Source: Aquamicrobium zhengzhouense (GTDB lineage: Bacteria; Pseudomonadota; Alphaproteobacteria; Rhizobiales; Rhizobiaceae). From it: a stretch of 64,000 bases of DNA. The position numbers were made by a program, and so were the translations under genes. The notes below the pieces were generated by a model. It was not told the DNA's origin. It searched no databases and saw only the letters and a program-made list of their open reading frames with translations. The stretch lies in NCBI RefSeq assembly GCF_016124105.1, contig NZ_JADGMQ010000009.1, positions 1-64,000 of the forward strand, given 5' to 3'. Numbering within the stretch: the stretch's first letter is position 1; the number at the start of each line of letters is the position of its first letter. Below, piece after piece: positions 53,053 through 61,562 of this stretch.

Positions 53053-55092
53053 ATGAATTCCACTCCCGAGACGATGCCGCAGACTGTTCAAATACCGCCC
53101 GGGTCGGACGTAAGAAAGCAGCTGATGCAACTCGCGCCCCATCGCCTCGCCATTGAGAACATCAGCGCGGAGATCGACGGTGGAAGGTTCCCGGCCAAGG
53201 CGACTATCGGACAGAGATTCCGAATTGAAGTCGACATCTTCAGCGATGGACACGACGCACTTGGCGCGGTTGCGCGCGTTTGCCCGGCCGACACGTCGAA
53301 ATGGCATGAGATCAGGATGCTCTTTGACGACAACGACAGGTGGGTCGGCGAGGTAAATTTCAATCAGATCGGTTTTTGGGACCTCACAATCGGCGCTTGG
53401 CGCGATCTTTTCGCGACGTGGCGGGCAGACACCATGAAGAAGTTGGCGGCGGGTCAGGCCGTCTCACTTGAGATCGTCGAAGGTCGTCAGTTGGTGGAGG
53501 CAGCTGCGCAGCAGTCAGGGCGAGACGAGCTGCAGAGCCTGCTCGCCTCGTTGCAGGACCGATCTCCAAGCGATTTGGAGCAGGAAGAGACGCAAATTGC
53601 TCTGCTTCTGTCGGAACAGACCCTCGATATCATGCAAAGGTTCGGCGTTCGGACCAACCTCACCATCTATCCGAGGACGATAAGGGTATGGGTGGATCGT
53701 GAACTTGCCGGTTTCAGTGCCTGGTATGAGTTGATGCCCCGCTCTCAGACCCGCGATCCCGAGCGCCATGGCACCTTTGACGATGTCATAGCTCGACTGC
53801 CTTACGTCCGGGACCTCGGCTTTGACGTTCTCTACTTCCCGCCAATTCATCCGATAGGTCGTACGAACCGCAAGGGTCGCAATAACAGCCTCGTCGCGCA
53901 GCCGGGTGATCCGGGAAGTCCTTATGCAATCGGATCGGAGGATGGTGGGCATGACGCAGTCCATCCGCAACTCGGCACCCTCTCAGACTTCAAGCGGCTG
54001 GTGGACGCGGCGGCCGATCAGGGGATGGAGATCGCGTTGGACTTTGCGATCCAGTGCTCACCTGATCATCCCTGGATCCGCGAGCATCCGGAATGGTTCG
54101 ACTGGCGCCCGGACGGCACGATCAAGTTCGCGGAGAACCCGCCGAAAAAGTACGAGGATATCGTCAACGTCCATTTCTATAGGGATGCCATTCCGGGGGT
54201 CTGGCTCGCCCTTCGGGACGTCGTCCTTTTCTGGATCGAACAGGGGGTGAAGATTTTCCGGGTCGATAATCCCCACACAAAGCCCTTCCCTTTCTGGGAG
54301 TGGCTGATCAGTGACATTCGGGCCAGACACCCTGACGCGATCTTTCTTGCAGAGGCGTTCACACGCCCAAAAGTCATGGCTCGGCTGGCGAAGCTGGGCT
54401 TCACCCAGTCCTATTCTTATTTCACCTGGCGCAACACCAAGGCGGAACTGGAAGAGTATCTCGGCGAACTGACGCAAGGGCCGAACCGGCAGACCATGAG
54501 GCCGAACTTCTTCGTCAATACGCCCGACATCAACCCAAGGTTCTTGCAACAAAGCGGCCGCGCTGGTTTCCGCACTCGGCTTGTCCTCGCAGCGACACTT
54601 GCGGGAAACTACGGGGTTTATAATGGCTTTGAGATTTGTGAGGCCCGCGCCGTACCTGGAAAGGAAGAATATCTCGACTCGGAGAAGTATCAAATCCGGG
54701 TCTGGGACATGGATGAGCCCGGGCATATCAAGGACGACATTGCCTTGATCAACCGTTTGCGACGGGAGCACCCGGCACTAAGGGCGTATGAGTCCCTGCG
54801 GTTCTATAACGCTTGGAACGACGAGATCCTTTATTACGGCAAGAGTGATCCGGCTGCGTCGAGCTTTCTTCTCTTCCACGTCAATCTGGACCCCCATAAC
54901 GCGCAGGAAACCGAGTTTGAAGTCCCCTTGTGGGAGTTCGGACTGAAAGACACCGATGCAATCGAGGTGGAGGACCTTCTGCGCGGCAACCGTTTCGAGT
55001 GGCGGGGGAAGCTTCACCGTCTGCGTCTGGATCCCGAAGAGCGACCGTACGCAATCTGGCGATTGTTTCCGCCGGAGGGCAGCGGCCGATGA
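53053..55092 (+). CDS. glgE: Alpha-1,4-glucan:maltose-1-phosphate maltosyltransferase
   Basis: The 679-residue GH13_3 enzyme has the GlgE N-domain (HRLAIENISAEIDGGRFPAKATIG), nucleophile D405 in FRVDNPHTKPFPFWEW and acid E434 in FLAEAFTRPKVM. The spacing of 29 residues equals that in the characterised Streptomyces enzyme. It extends alpha-1,4-glucan from maltose-1-phosphate made by the maltokinase downstream. The start at 53053 is chosen by family length; the frame opens earlier but overlaps the promoter region. Its stop overlaps treS by four bases. Confidence 0.95.
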   Translation: MNSTPETMPQTVQIPPGSDVRKQLMQLAPHRLAIENISAEIDGGRFPAKATIGQRFRIEVDIFSDGHDALGAVARVCPADTSKWHEIRMLFDDNDRWVGEVNFNQIGFWDLTIGAWRDLFATWRADTMKKLAAGQAVSLEIVEGRQLVEAAAQQSGRDELQSLLASLQDRSPSDLEQEETQIALLLSEQTLDIMQRFGVRTNLTIYPRTIRVWVDRELAGFSAWYELMPRSQTRDPERHGTFDDVIARLPYVRDLGFDVLYFPPIHPIGRTNRKGRNNSLVAQPGDPGSPYAIGSEDGGHDAVHPQLGTLSDFKRLVDAAADQGMEIALDFAIQCSPDHPWIREHPEWFDWRPDGTIKFAENPPKKYEDIVNVHFYRDAIPGVWLALRDVVLFWIEQGVKIFRVDNPHTKPFPFWEWLISDIRARHPDAIFLAEAFTRPKVMARLAKLGFTQSYSYFTWRNTKAELEEYLGELTQGPNRQTMRPNFFVNTPDINPRFLQQSGRAGFRTRLVLAATLAGNYGVYNGFEICEARAVPGKEEYLDSEKYQIRVWDMDEPGHIKDDIALINRLRREHPALRAYESLRFYNAWNDEILYYGKSDPAASSFLLFHVNLDPHNAQETEFEVPLWEFGLKDTDAIEVEDLLRGNRFEWRGKLHRLRLDPEERPYAIWRLFPPEGSGR

Positions 55093-58000
55093 AGCACTTC
55101 ACCCAGCGCAGCACTCGACGGCGTATCGATATCATCGATCGAACAGATCGCGAGTGGTACAAGGACGCCATCATCTATCAGCTCCACGTCAAGGCGTTCC
55201 AGGATTCGAACGGGGACGGGATTGGTGACTTCGCCGGGCTCATGGAGCGGCTCGACCATATTCAGCAGCTCGGTGCGACTGCGATCTGGATGCTGCCATT
55301 CTACCCCTCCCCTCTGCGCGATGACGGCTATGACATTGCAGAGTTCAAGGCGGTCAATCCGTCATACGGAAAGCTGGCCGACTTCCGAGCCCTGGTGAAC
55401 GAGGCGCATCGCCGTGGACTACGGGTCATCACGGAACTCGTCATCAATCACACGTCCGATCAGCATCCCTGGTTTCAGCGCGCGCGCCACTCCAAGCCAG
55501 GATCTGCCGCCAGAGATTTCTACGTTTGGAGCGATACGGATACGAAATTCCCGGAAACCCGGATCATCTTCCTCGACACAGAAAAATCCAACTGGACCTG
55601 GGATCCGGTGGCGGGTGCTTTCTACTGGCACCGCTTCTATTCGCATCAGCCGGACCTCAACTTCGACAATCCGCGAGTGTTACGCGAAGTCTTGCGGGTG
55701 ATGCACTTTTGGCTGGACATGGGGGTAGACGGACTGCGCCTCGATGCAATTCCCTATCTGGTTGAACGAGAAGGGACGAATGCCGAGAACCTGCCCGAAA
55801 CCCACGCCATCCTGAAGCAGATCCGTGCCGAACTGAACGCTCATTACCCTGATCGCATGCTGCTGGCTGAGGCTAACCAGTGGCCGGAAGACACGCGACC
55901 CTATTTCGGTGAAGGGGATGAGTGCCAGATGGGTTTCCACTTCCCCTTGATGCCGCGCATGTACATGGCGGTGGCACAGGAAGATCGCCACCCGATCACC
56001 GACATCATCCGCCAGACGCCCGAGATTCCACCCAACTGCCAGTGGGGCATTTTTCTTCGCAACCACGATGAACTCACTCTGGAAATGGTAACGGATAGTG
56101 AGCGCGACTATCTCTGGCAAACCTATGCCGAAGACAGCCGAGCGCGGATAAATCTCGGGATACGCCGCAGGCTCGCGCCGCTGATGCAGAACGATCGGCG
56201 TAAGATCGAGTTGATGAACTCGCTTCTTCTGTCGATGCCGGGAACGCCGATCATCTATTACGGCGATGAGATCGGCATGGGAGATAATTACTATCTGGGC
56301 GATCGAGACGGTGTTCGCACACCCATGCAATGGTCCTCAGACCGCAATGCGGGCTTCTCACGATCTGACCCGCAGCGCCTCTATCTGCCGCTCGTAATGG
56401 ACGCGACCTATGGCTATCAGGCGATCAACGTTGAAAGCCAGGACCGGGATCGCTCCTCGCTGCTCAACTGGATGCGGCGCATCGTTTCCGTGCGCAAAAA
56501 TCACCAGGCATTTGGCCGCGGATCCATGATCCTCCTCTACCCTCGCAACCGCAAGATTCTGGCCTATGTCCGGGAATATGAAGGCGAGAGGATCTTGTGC
56601 GTCGCCAACCTCTCCGCAGCTGCCCAGGCCGTCGAACTGGACCTGGCGCAATGGAAAGGCGCTGTCCCAATCGAATTGGCGGGACGCTCCCCGTTTCCAC
56701 CAATTGGCACCCTCCCCTACCTGATCACTCTCGCCGGCTACGGTTTTTATTGGTTCTTGCTGGCAGAGGAGACGGCTGCACCGCAATGGCATGTCGAGAT
56801 GCCGGACGTACTTCCGGAATTTGTCACGCTGACAACCCGTGATCAACGAATTGAGACGGCGCTTTCAGGTCGCGATCAGCGGCACTTCGATCAAGAGATA
56901 CTACCCGAATTTCTGCGACTGCAACGTTGGTTCGCTGGGAAGGATCAGCAACTTGGACAGGTTACGTTGCAACCACTCGTTTCGCTCAGCAACGGGCAGT
57001 ATGTGCTGAGCGTGATTGATGCGCAAACTCAGGACGGTGATCAGCGCTACCTCATGCCTTTGTCAGCGCGGTGGGGCGAGGAGAGTGTCCGCTTCGGAGC
57101 GCCAAAGCTGTCATACACGATTGCCAAGCTACGACGTGGCTCTACCGTCGGTGCTCTTCTCGACGGCTCGTATGATGAGAATTTGGCCGCAACATTGCTC
57201 GATCATTTGCGACGCGGAGGCTCGCTTAATACCAGCGGTGGGGGGCTCATCACTTTCCAGCCATCAGAACGCCTGGCATCCGTGGCTGTGACAGAGGCGC
57301 CGCGCCTGCTTGGTGTTGAGCAGAGCAATGTGTCGGTGGCATTCGGCGACCAGATCATCTTGAAAATCTATCGTCGTCTACGCAGTGGCGTTCAGCCCGA
57401 TGTCGAGATGTCTAGCTTTTTGACGCAGAGCGCCAATTTCCAGCATACGCCTGCCTTTCTCGGGTCGGTTGAATACCAATCCGCCGATGAAGAGGTCACA
57501 ACGCTGGCGGTCGCCTTCGAGTTTGTCCGAAATCAGGGTGATGCGTGGAGTGCAGTGACCGAAGCGTTGCGCCGTGAAGTGGACGAGTTCGCACACGAGG
57601 ATTCTTTGGAAGAGGCAGCAGGGAACGGCGAGACTGCGACATTCCAGTTCCCCCTATCAATTGGAGCCCTTCTCGGACAACGGACAGCCGAATTTCACTC
57701 AGCTCTCGCGACCGAGACGCAAGACGCTGCGTTCTCTGCCGAAATGATCACGGATGACGACCTGAAAGAATGGGTTGCGGAGGTTTCCGACGATGTCCGC
57801 GCTACGCTTGGTCGCCTCAGGACTGGCCTGTCTGACGGTAGTATTCACTCAGAAACCGCTGCGACTGACCTTCTCGATCGCGAAGATGAACTCTTGGCGT
57901 TGATAGGCCAAGCATTGAGATATCCGGTTGAAGGTCTGAAGACCCGGATTCATGGTGATTTTCATCTTGGCCAAATTCTCGTGGCAAAGGGCGATCTGAT

Positions 58001-58406
58001 CATCATTGATTTTGAGGGTGAGCCCAACCGGTCCCTTGAGGCGCGGCGCAGTAAGTTCTCCCCGCTGCGAGACGTAGCGGGCATGTTACGCTCGTTTGCC
58101 TACGCTGCATCAGCGGTGGAACGAACGCTGGAGGTGAGCTCAGGTCCGCGCGAAGAGACAATTCGGGCAAGGCTCAATCATTGGCTAAGCCTCGCCTCGA
58201 CTGACTTCCTGAACGCTTACTTGTCCCATGGAGCGAATGATGGGACACCAGCTCGGCATCAGCTTGCTCTTCTCGATCTTTTTGTCGTTCAGAAGGCGAT
58301 TTACGAGATACGCTACGAGCTTGCCAACCGGCCCAGCTGGGCAGAGATCCCCATAAGAGGGCTTCTGCAAATGCTGGACCGATCTTCTGATCTGGCCGAG
58401 GAGTGA
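55089..58406 (+). CDS. treS: Trehalose synthase fused to maltokinase (TreS-Pep2)
   Basis: The 1105-residue product begins at ATG 55089, overlapping the glgE stop. Residues 1 to about 560 are a TreS GH13 domain with D219 (VDGLRLDAIPYL), E261 (MLLAEANQWPED) and D327 (FLRNHDELTLEM), which interconverts trehalose and maltose. From about residue 600 to the end lies a maltokinase with the APH-like catalytic HGDFHLGQ near 955 and metal site IIDFEGEPN. The fusion passes maltose straight to phosphorylation for GlgE. No glgB follows; the next gene is convergent, four bases away. Confidence 0.95.
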   Translation: MKHFTQRSTRRRIDIIDRTDREWYKDAIIYQLHVKAFQDSNGDGIGDFAGLMERLDHIQQLGATAIWMLPFYPSPLRDDGYDIAEFKAVNPSYGKLADFRALVNEAHRRGLRVITELVINHTSDQHPWFQRARHSKPGSAARDFYVWSDTDTKFPETRIIFLDTEKSNWTWDPVAGAFYWHRFYSHQPDLNFDNPRVLREVLRVMHFWLDMGVDGLRLDAIPYLVEREGTNAENLPETHAILKQIRAELNAHYPDRMLLAEANQWPEDTRPYFGEGDECQMGFHFPLMPRMYMAVAQEDRHPITDIIRQTPEIPPNCQWGIFLRNHDELTLEMVTDSERDYLWQTYAEDSRARINLGIRRRLAPLMQNDRRKIELMNSLLLSMPGTPIIYYGDEIGMGDNYYLGDRDGVRTPMQWSSDRNAGFSRSDPQRLYLPLVMDATYGYQAINVESQDRDRSSLLNWMRRIVSVRKNHQAFGRGSMILLYPRNRKILAYVREYEGERILCVANLSAAAQAVELDLAQWKGAVPIELAGRSPFPPIGTLPYLITLAGYGFYWFLLAEETAAPQWHVEMPDVLPEFVTLTTRDQRIETALSGRDQRHFDQEILPEFLRLQRWFAGKDQQLGQVTLQPLVSLSNGQYVLSVIDAQTQDGDQRYLMPLSARWGEESVRFGAPKLSYTIAKLRRGSTVGALLDGSYDENLAATLLDHLRRGGSLNTSGGGLITFQPSERLASVAVTEAPRLLGVEQSNVSVAFGDQIILKIYRRLRSGVQPDVEMSSFLTQSANFQHTPAFLGSVEYQSADEEVTTLAVAFEFVRNQGDAWSAVTEALRREVDEFAHEDSLEEAAGNGETATFQFPLSIGALLGQRTAEFHSALATETQDAAFSAEMITDDDLKEWVAEVSDDVRATLGRLRTGLSDGSIHSETAATDLLDREDELLALIGQALRYPVEGLKTRIHGDFHLGQILVAKGDLIIIDFEGEPNRSLEARRSKFSPLRDVAGMLRSFAYAASAVERTLEVSSGPREETIRARLNHWLSLASTDFLNAYLSHGANDGTPARHQLALLDLFVVQKAIYEIRYELANRPSWAEIPIRGLLQMLDRSSDLAEE

Positions 58407-58410
58407 TGCC

Positions 58411-60537
58411 CTAAGGATTTATCATGTTGCGTACATCCGCCAGACCACGAATGGCATTACGGTTGCCTGTTCCCGCGGCGGCTTCGAAGACGCGTCGCGC
58501 ATCGCCTAACCGGTTGAGTTTCATATAGGCGTATCCGCGTATCACCATTAGATCGACCCGCTCTGGTGCGATCTGGGCGCGTTGGTCGAGTGCGACCAGC
58601 GCCTCGACATACCGCCCGCGCTCAAACGCGCCGAGCGCTCGTTCGGCCAATATGCTTGTCTGCAGTTCGGAAGCCCGCGCCTGAGACTGGGGCGCGCGCG
58701 TTGCTGCTACGGCGGCGTCATTAACCAGGCCGGCCCGCAAATATGCAAGGCTTTGACCGTACGCTGCATCGCGTTGGACCTGTCCACTTCCACTGCGAAG
58801 CGCGACTTCGAAGGCCTTGGCCGCTTCGATTGGGCGATTGACGTCCAGCAAGCACCAGCCTCGGTTGAGAGCGGCGGAAGGCTGAAGGCTTTCAGGGTGG
58901 ACGTGGTTGGTGCAGCCTCGGCGCGGTGCAGATGCCGCAGGTTTTGCAGCGGGCGCACGAACCGGTCGGGTCGTCTCCGGTCTGGCGGTCGGCATTGGTG
59001 CAACAGCCACCTGATCTGTGCGCATGCTGGTCGCGGGTGCAGGTTCGGTCGGCGCGATGCCAACGAGTTGAATTCGTTCGGACCGCCCTTCCCAAGCCTT
59101 CTTGATCTGCGCCAATTCCGCGAGTTCGCCGAATAGATGGTGGGTTAAAGCCAAACCGTACGCGGATGGCTCGTCTTGCGGATCCCAGCCGAGCGCGGTG
59201 ATGAACCAAGCCTTTGCCGTCGCATGTTGTTCAAATGCGCGCGAGTACCAGCCAAGTTGACGGGCGCCTTCCACGTGTTTCGACGCAGCGACTTCAGCCA
59301 CGATCCGATCGAGGACCTCGCTCGACAAGAGCGGCCTTGGCTCGACGCCAAGAAGGTTGGCCGCGGCTGCCAGATAGACTATCCGCGTATTGTCGCTGTC
59401 GCCTCGCCAGCGATGCATCAAGTCTTCTGCATCCGCATAAGCTTCGCGTTCAATCAGCGCTAGAGCAAGGCCCTCCGCAGCATCGGCTGATGGCTCTTCA
59501 TCGAGAGCCATCCGGAACCATTTTTCAGCGACCGTGTGGTCCTTGCGCTGCAGGTAATACCAGCCGAGAAGGCGTGCATCTGACGGGAGCTTTTCAGCTT
59601 CCGCAGTTTCTTCGACGCGCTTCAGTTCTTCACGAGGAACTGCGACCTCGGCATCCTTGCTGCCGCGCGCAACGGCATCACGTGCCAGATCGTTGCGGAT
59701 GGCAGCGAACTCACCAACGCCCTGGTCGTCTTTCCGCTCAAGGCGGAGCAGATCCGCGATGAGAGGCGCGGACAGCAATTGCGACGCGTTCTGCATCGTT
59801 GCGACGCGCTCATTTGTGTCATCGCAATTGGTCAGAATGTACTTGTACGCGTCGTAGCCCCGCTGCTCGCGGTCCGTATGAACGAAAGCCTCTGCCACAC
59901 GCCAAAGGACGTCGACCTCGCTACAGGTGAGAAGCTGCGGGTTGTCCGTAGCTACCGAAATGACGGTACCATACTGATCGAGCTCAGAGGAGTTGATCAG
60001 GCGTTCTCTCGCTTCTGCGAGAGCCAGCCGGTCGAGGAGATCTCCAGGCGGGCGCCAATCCTGATCGGCTGCCTGCCGCTCGGCAATTTTCTGACGTACC
60101 TCTCCTAGTTTGCCTTCGGAATAGAGCTGCCAGAATTCTTCGAGAGAATCGTCCGTCTGTGTAGGTGTTGCGAGAGGATCGGCCGGCGGCGTCCAGTCGG
60201 GATAAAGCGCCTTCAGACGCGCAATTTCGATCTCAAGCCGCCGCGTGTCTCCTTGGCGAGCAAAGTATCGGAGGGCGGATTCGTCCACCTCTGCCGGCGC
60301 AGGCTCAGCCTTGGTCTCGCTCGGCGAAGCACTTTCCTCGGACACCACTTGTGCGAGGAGCTGCACAGCATCACTGCTTGAGTAGCTGTCGTCTGCAGTC
60401 GTGCCGGTGACTTCCAGCGAGATACCCGGTGATGGCGCGTCCCAGTACTGACGGCCTTGATCCAGGCAGTATGCAGCAAGCAGGAGTGAAACGCCTGCAG
60501 CGCCGATGGTAGCGGACTTAGCCGAGATCAGAGGCAT
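58411..60537 (-). CDS. TPR-repeat protein of the cellulose synthase operon
   Basis: The product from ATG 60537 (after GGAGGA) is about 708 residues. An N-terminal membrane anchor (ATIGAAGVSLLLAAYCLDQG) is followed by many TPR-like helices (YLQRKDHTVAEKWFRMALDEEPS, GWYSRAFEQHATAKAWFITALGWDPQ, RGWCLLDVNRPIEAAKAFEVALRSG), with a Pro/Ala-rich linker near residues 520-555. It takes the place of BcsC's periplasmic TPR part, but no beta-barrel domain is present. It starts nine bases inside the end of bcsZ. Confidence 0.8.
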   Translation of the reverse strand: MPLISAKSATIGAAGVSLLLAAYCLDQGRQYWDAPSPGISLEVTGTTADDSYSSSDAVQLLAQVVSEESASPSETKAEPAPAEVDESALRYFARQGDTRRLEIEIARLKALYPDWTPPADPLATPTQTDDSLEEFWQLYSEGKLGEVRQKIAERQAADQDWRPPGDLLDRLALAEARERLINSSELDQYGTVISVATDNPQLLTCSEVDVLWRVAEAFVHTDREQRGYDAYKYILTNCDDTNERVATMQNASQLLSAPLIADLLRLERKDDQGVGEFAAIRNDLARDAVARGSKDAEVAVPREELKRVEETAEAEKLPSDARLLGWYYLQRKDHTVAEKWFRMALDEEPSADAAEGLALALIEREAYADAEDLMHRWRGDSDNTRIVYLAAAANLLGVEPRPLLSSEVLDRIVAEVAASKHVEGARQLGWYSRAFEQHATAKAWFITALGWDPQDEPSAYGLALTHHLFGELAELAQIKKAWEGRSERIQLVGIAPTEPAPATSMRTDQVAVAPMPTARPETTRPVRAPAAKPAASAPRRGCTNHVHPESLQPSAALNRGWCLLDVNRPIEAAKAFEVALRSGSGQVQRDAAYGQSLAYLRAGLVNDAAVAATRAPQSQARASELQTSILAERALGAFERGRYVEALVALDQRAQIAPERVDLMVIRGYAYMKLNRLGDARRVFEAAAGTGNRNAIRGLADVRNMINP

Positions 60538-61562
60538 TCGGGCCGGTCCTCCCTGATGTGCGAGAGCGCGAGCAGTTGCAGGGTTGATGGATAGTACAGC
60601 GAAGGTTGAAAATTCTGCAACGCAGCTGGAATTTTGGCACCATCGACGACGCAACTCGCAAGCGCGGGAATTATCCGGTAGCCCGCGTCGTTAAGTGAAT
60701 CGATGACCTTCCCATTGACCGTATCGACGATGATGAGTTCGCCGTTGCTTCCGGTCATGCCATCGCGTAGCCGCCGTAACAGCTCCTTGTCGTCATCAAG
60801 AGCCCGCATCAGGTATAGCGGGATACGCAACGCATTATACCCGAATGTTGCCGGGAAGCCCTGCGCCGTCTTCGGCGCGTTTGCGAGTGAAAGCCATTCA
60901 GGTGGCAAGGCGCGCTCGCCAAGCTGAGATTTACGGATGAGACGCTTTCCGCTTTCCGCCAGCCGCTGCCAATTGGTGTGTGGTGCCAGGCTTGCGAAGT
61001 ATGGGAAAGCTTCGAACACCCAGTACGAAAGGTTCACGACCGGTCCATCGGGACGGTCCTTAGCTCCAAAGCCGGTCACACCAGGAAGAAGCAACAATTC
61101 GCCATGATGCTCGAGAACGGACGTTCTCCCGATGGCCTTCGCGATGATCTGGGCCTTGCGAATAAAACGCGTCTCATTCCAGGCGGTACCTGCACGGGCG
61201 AGAGCATAGGCAATCAGGATGTCACCATCAGAGGCGTTGTTGAGATCAGTGATATGCGGAACCGCTGACGGGTCCCATCGCCACGCCGAGAGGTTGTCGT
61301 CACGCAGCAGAAATTCGCGCTCCGTGAATGACCATATCCGTTCAAAGTCAGCGCGATTGCCCGCCAGGTACGCGAGGAGCAACCCATATCCTTGTCCCTC
61401 ACTGTGTGAGATGTTGTGGTTGCCGTCGTCGATCACGCGACCTTCACTGGATATGAAGCGTTTCGAATAATCGGCCCACTCGCGAGCCGAAATTTGAGCG
61501 GAAGCGTTTGAAGAGGCCATGCCCGCAATCAGCAAGAACGCGAAAAGAATTGCCCGGATCAA
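60528..61562 (-). CDS. bcsZ: Endoglucanase, glycoside hydrolase family 8
   Basis: The product is about 344 residues and has a signal peptide (AILFAFLLIAGMASSNASA) followed by a GH8 domain with the catalytic Glu in SHSEGQGYGLLLA and the DDNLSAWRWDP and NNASDGDILIAYALARAG segments. It trims or edits cellulose chains during secretion (BcsZ, CelC in rhizobia). The start is probably a TTG at 61562 that overlaps the bcsB stop (TTGA); no in-frame ATG lies close enough. Confidence 0.9.
   Translation of the reverse strand: MIRAILFAFLLIAGMASSNASAQISAREWADYSKRFISSEGRVIDDGNHNISHSEGQGYGLLLAYLAGNRADFERIWSFTEREFLLRDDNLSAWRWDPSAVPHITDLNNASDGDILIAYALARAGTAWNETRFIRKAQIIAKAIGRTSVLEHHGELLLLPGVTGFGAKDRPDGPVVNLSYWVFEAFPYFASLAPHTNWQRLAESGKRLIRKSQLGERALPPEWLSLANAPKTAQGFPATFGYNALRIPLYLMRALDDDKELLRRLRDGMTGSNGELIIVDTVNGKVIDSLNDAGYRIIPALASCVVDGAKIPAALQNFQPSLYYPSTLQLLALSHIREDRPECL

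Noticed and set aside
54930-55088. N-terminal extension of the TreS-maltokinase fusion
   Set aside because: It lies within the glgE coding end in another frame; TreS similarity begins only after ATG 55089, which has the ATGA overlap.
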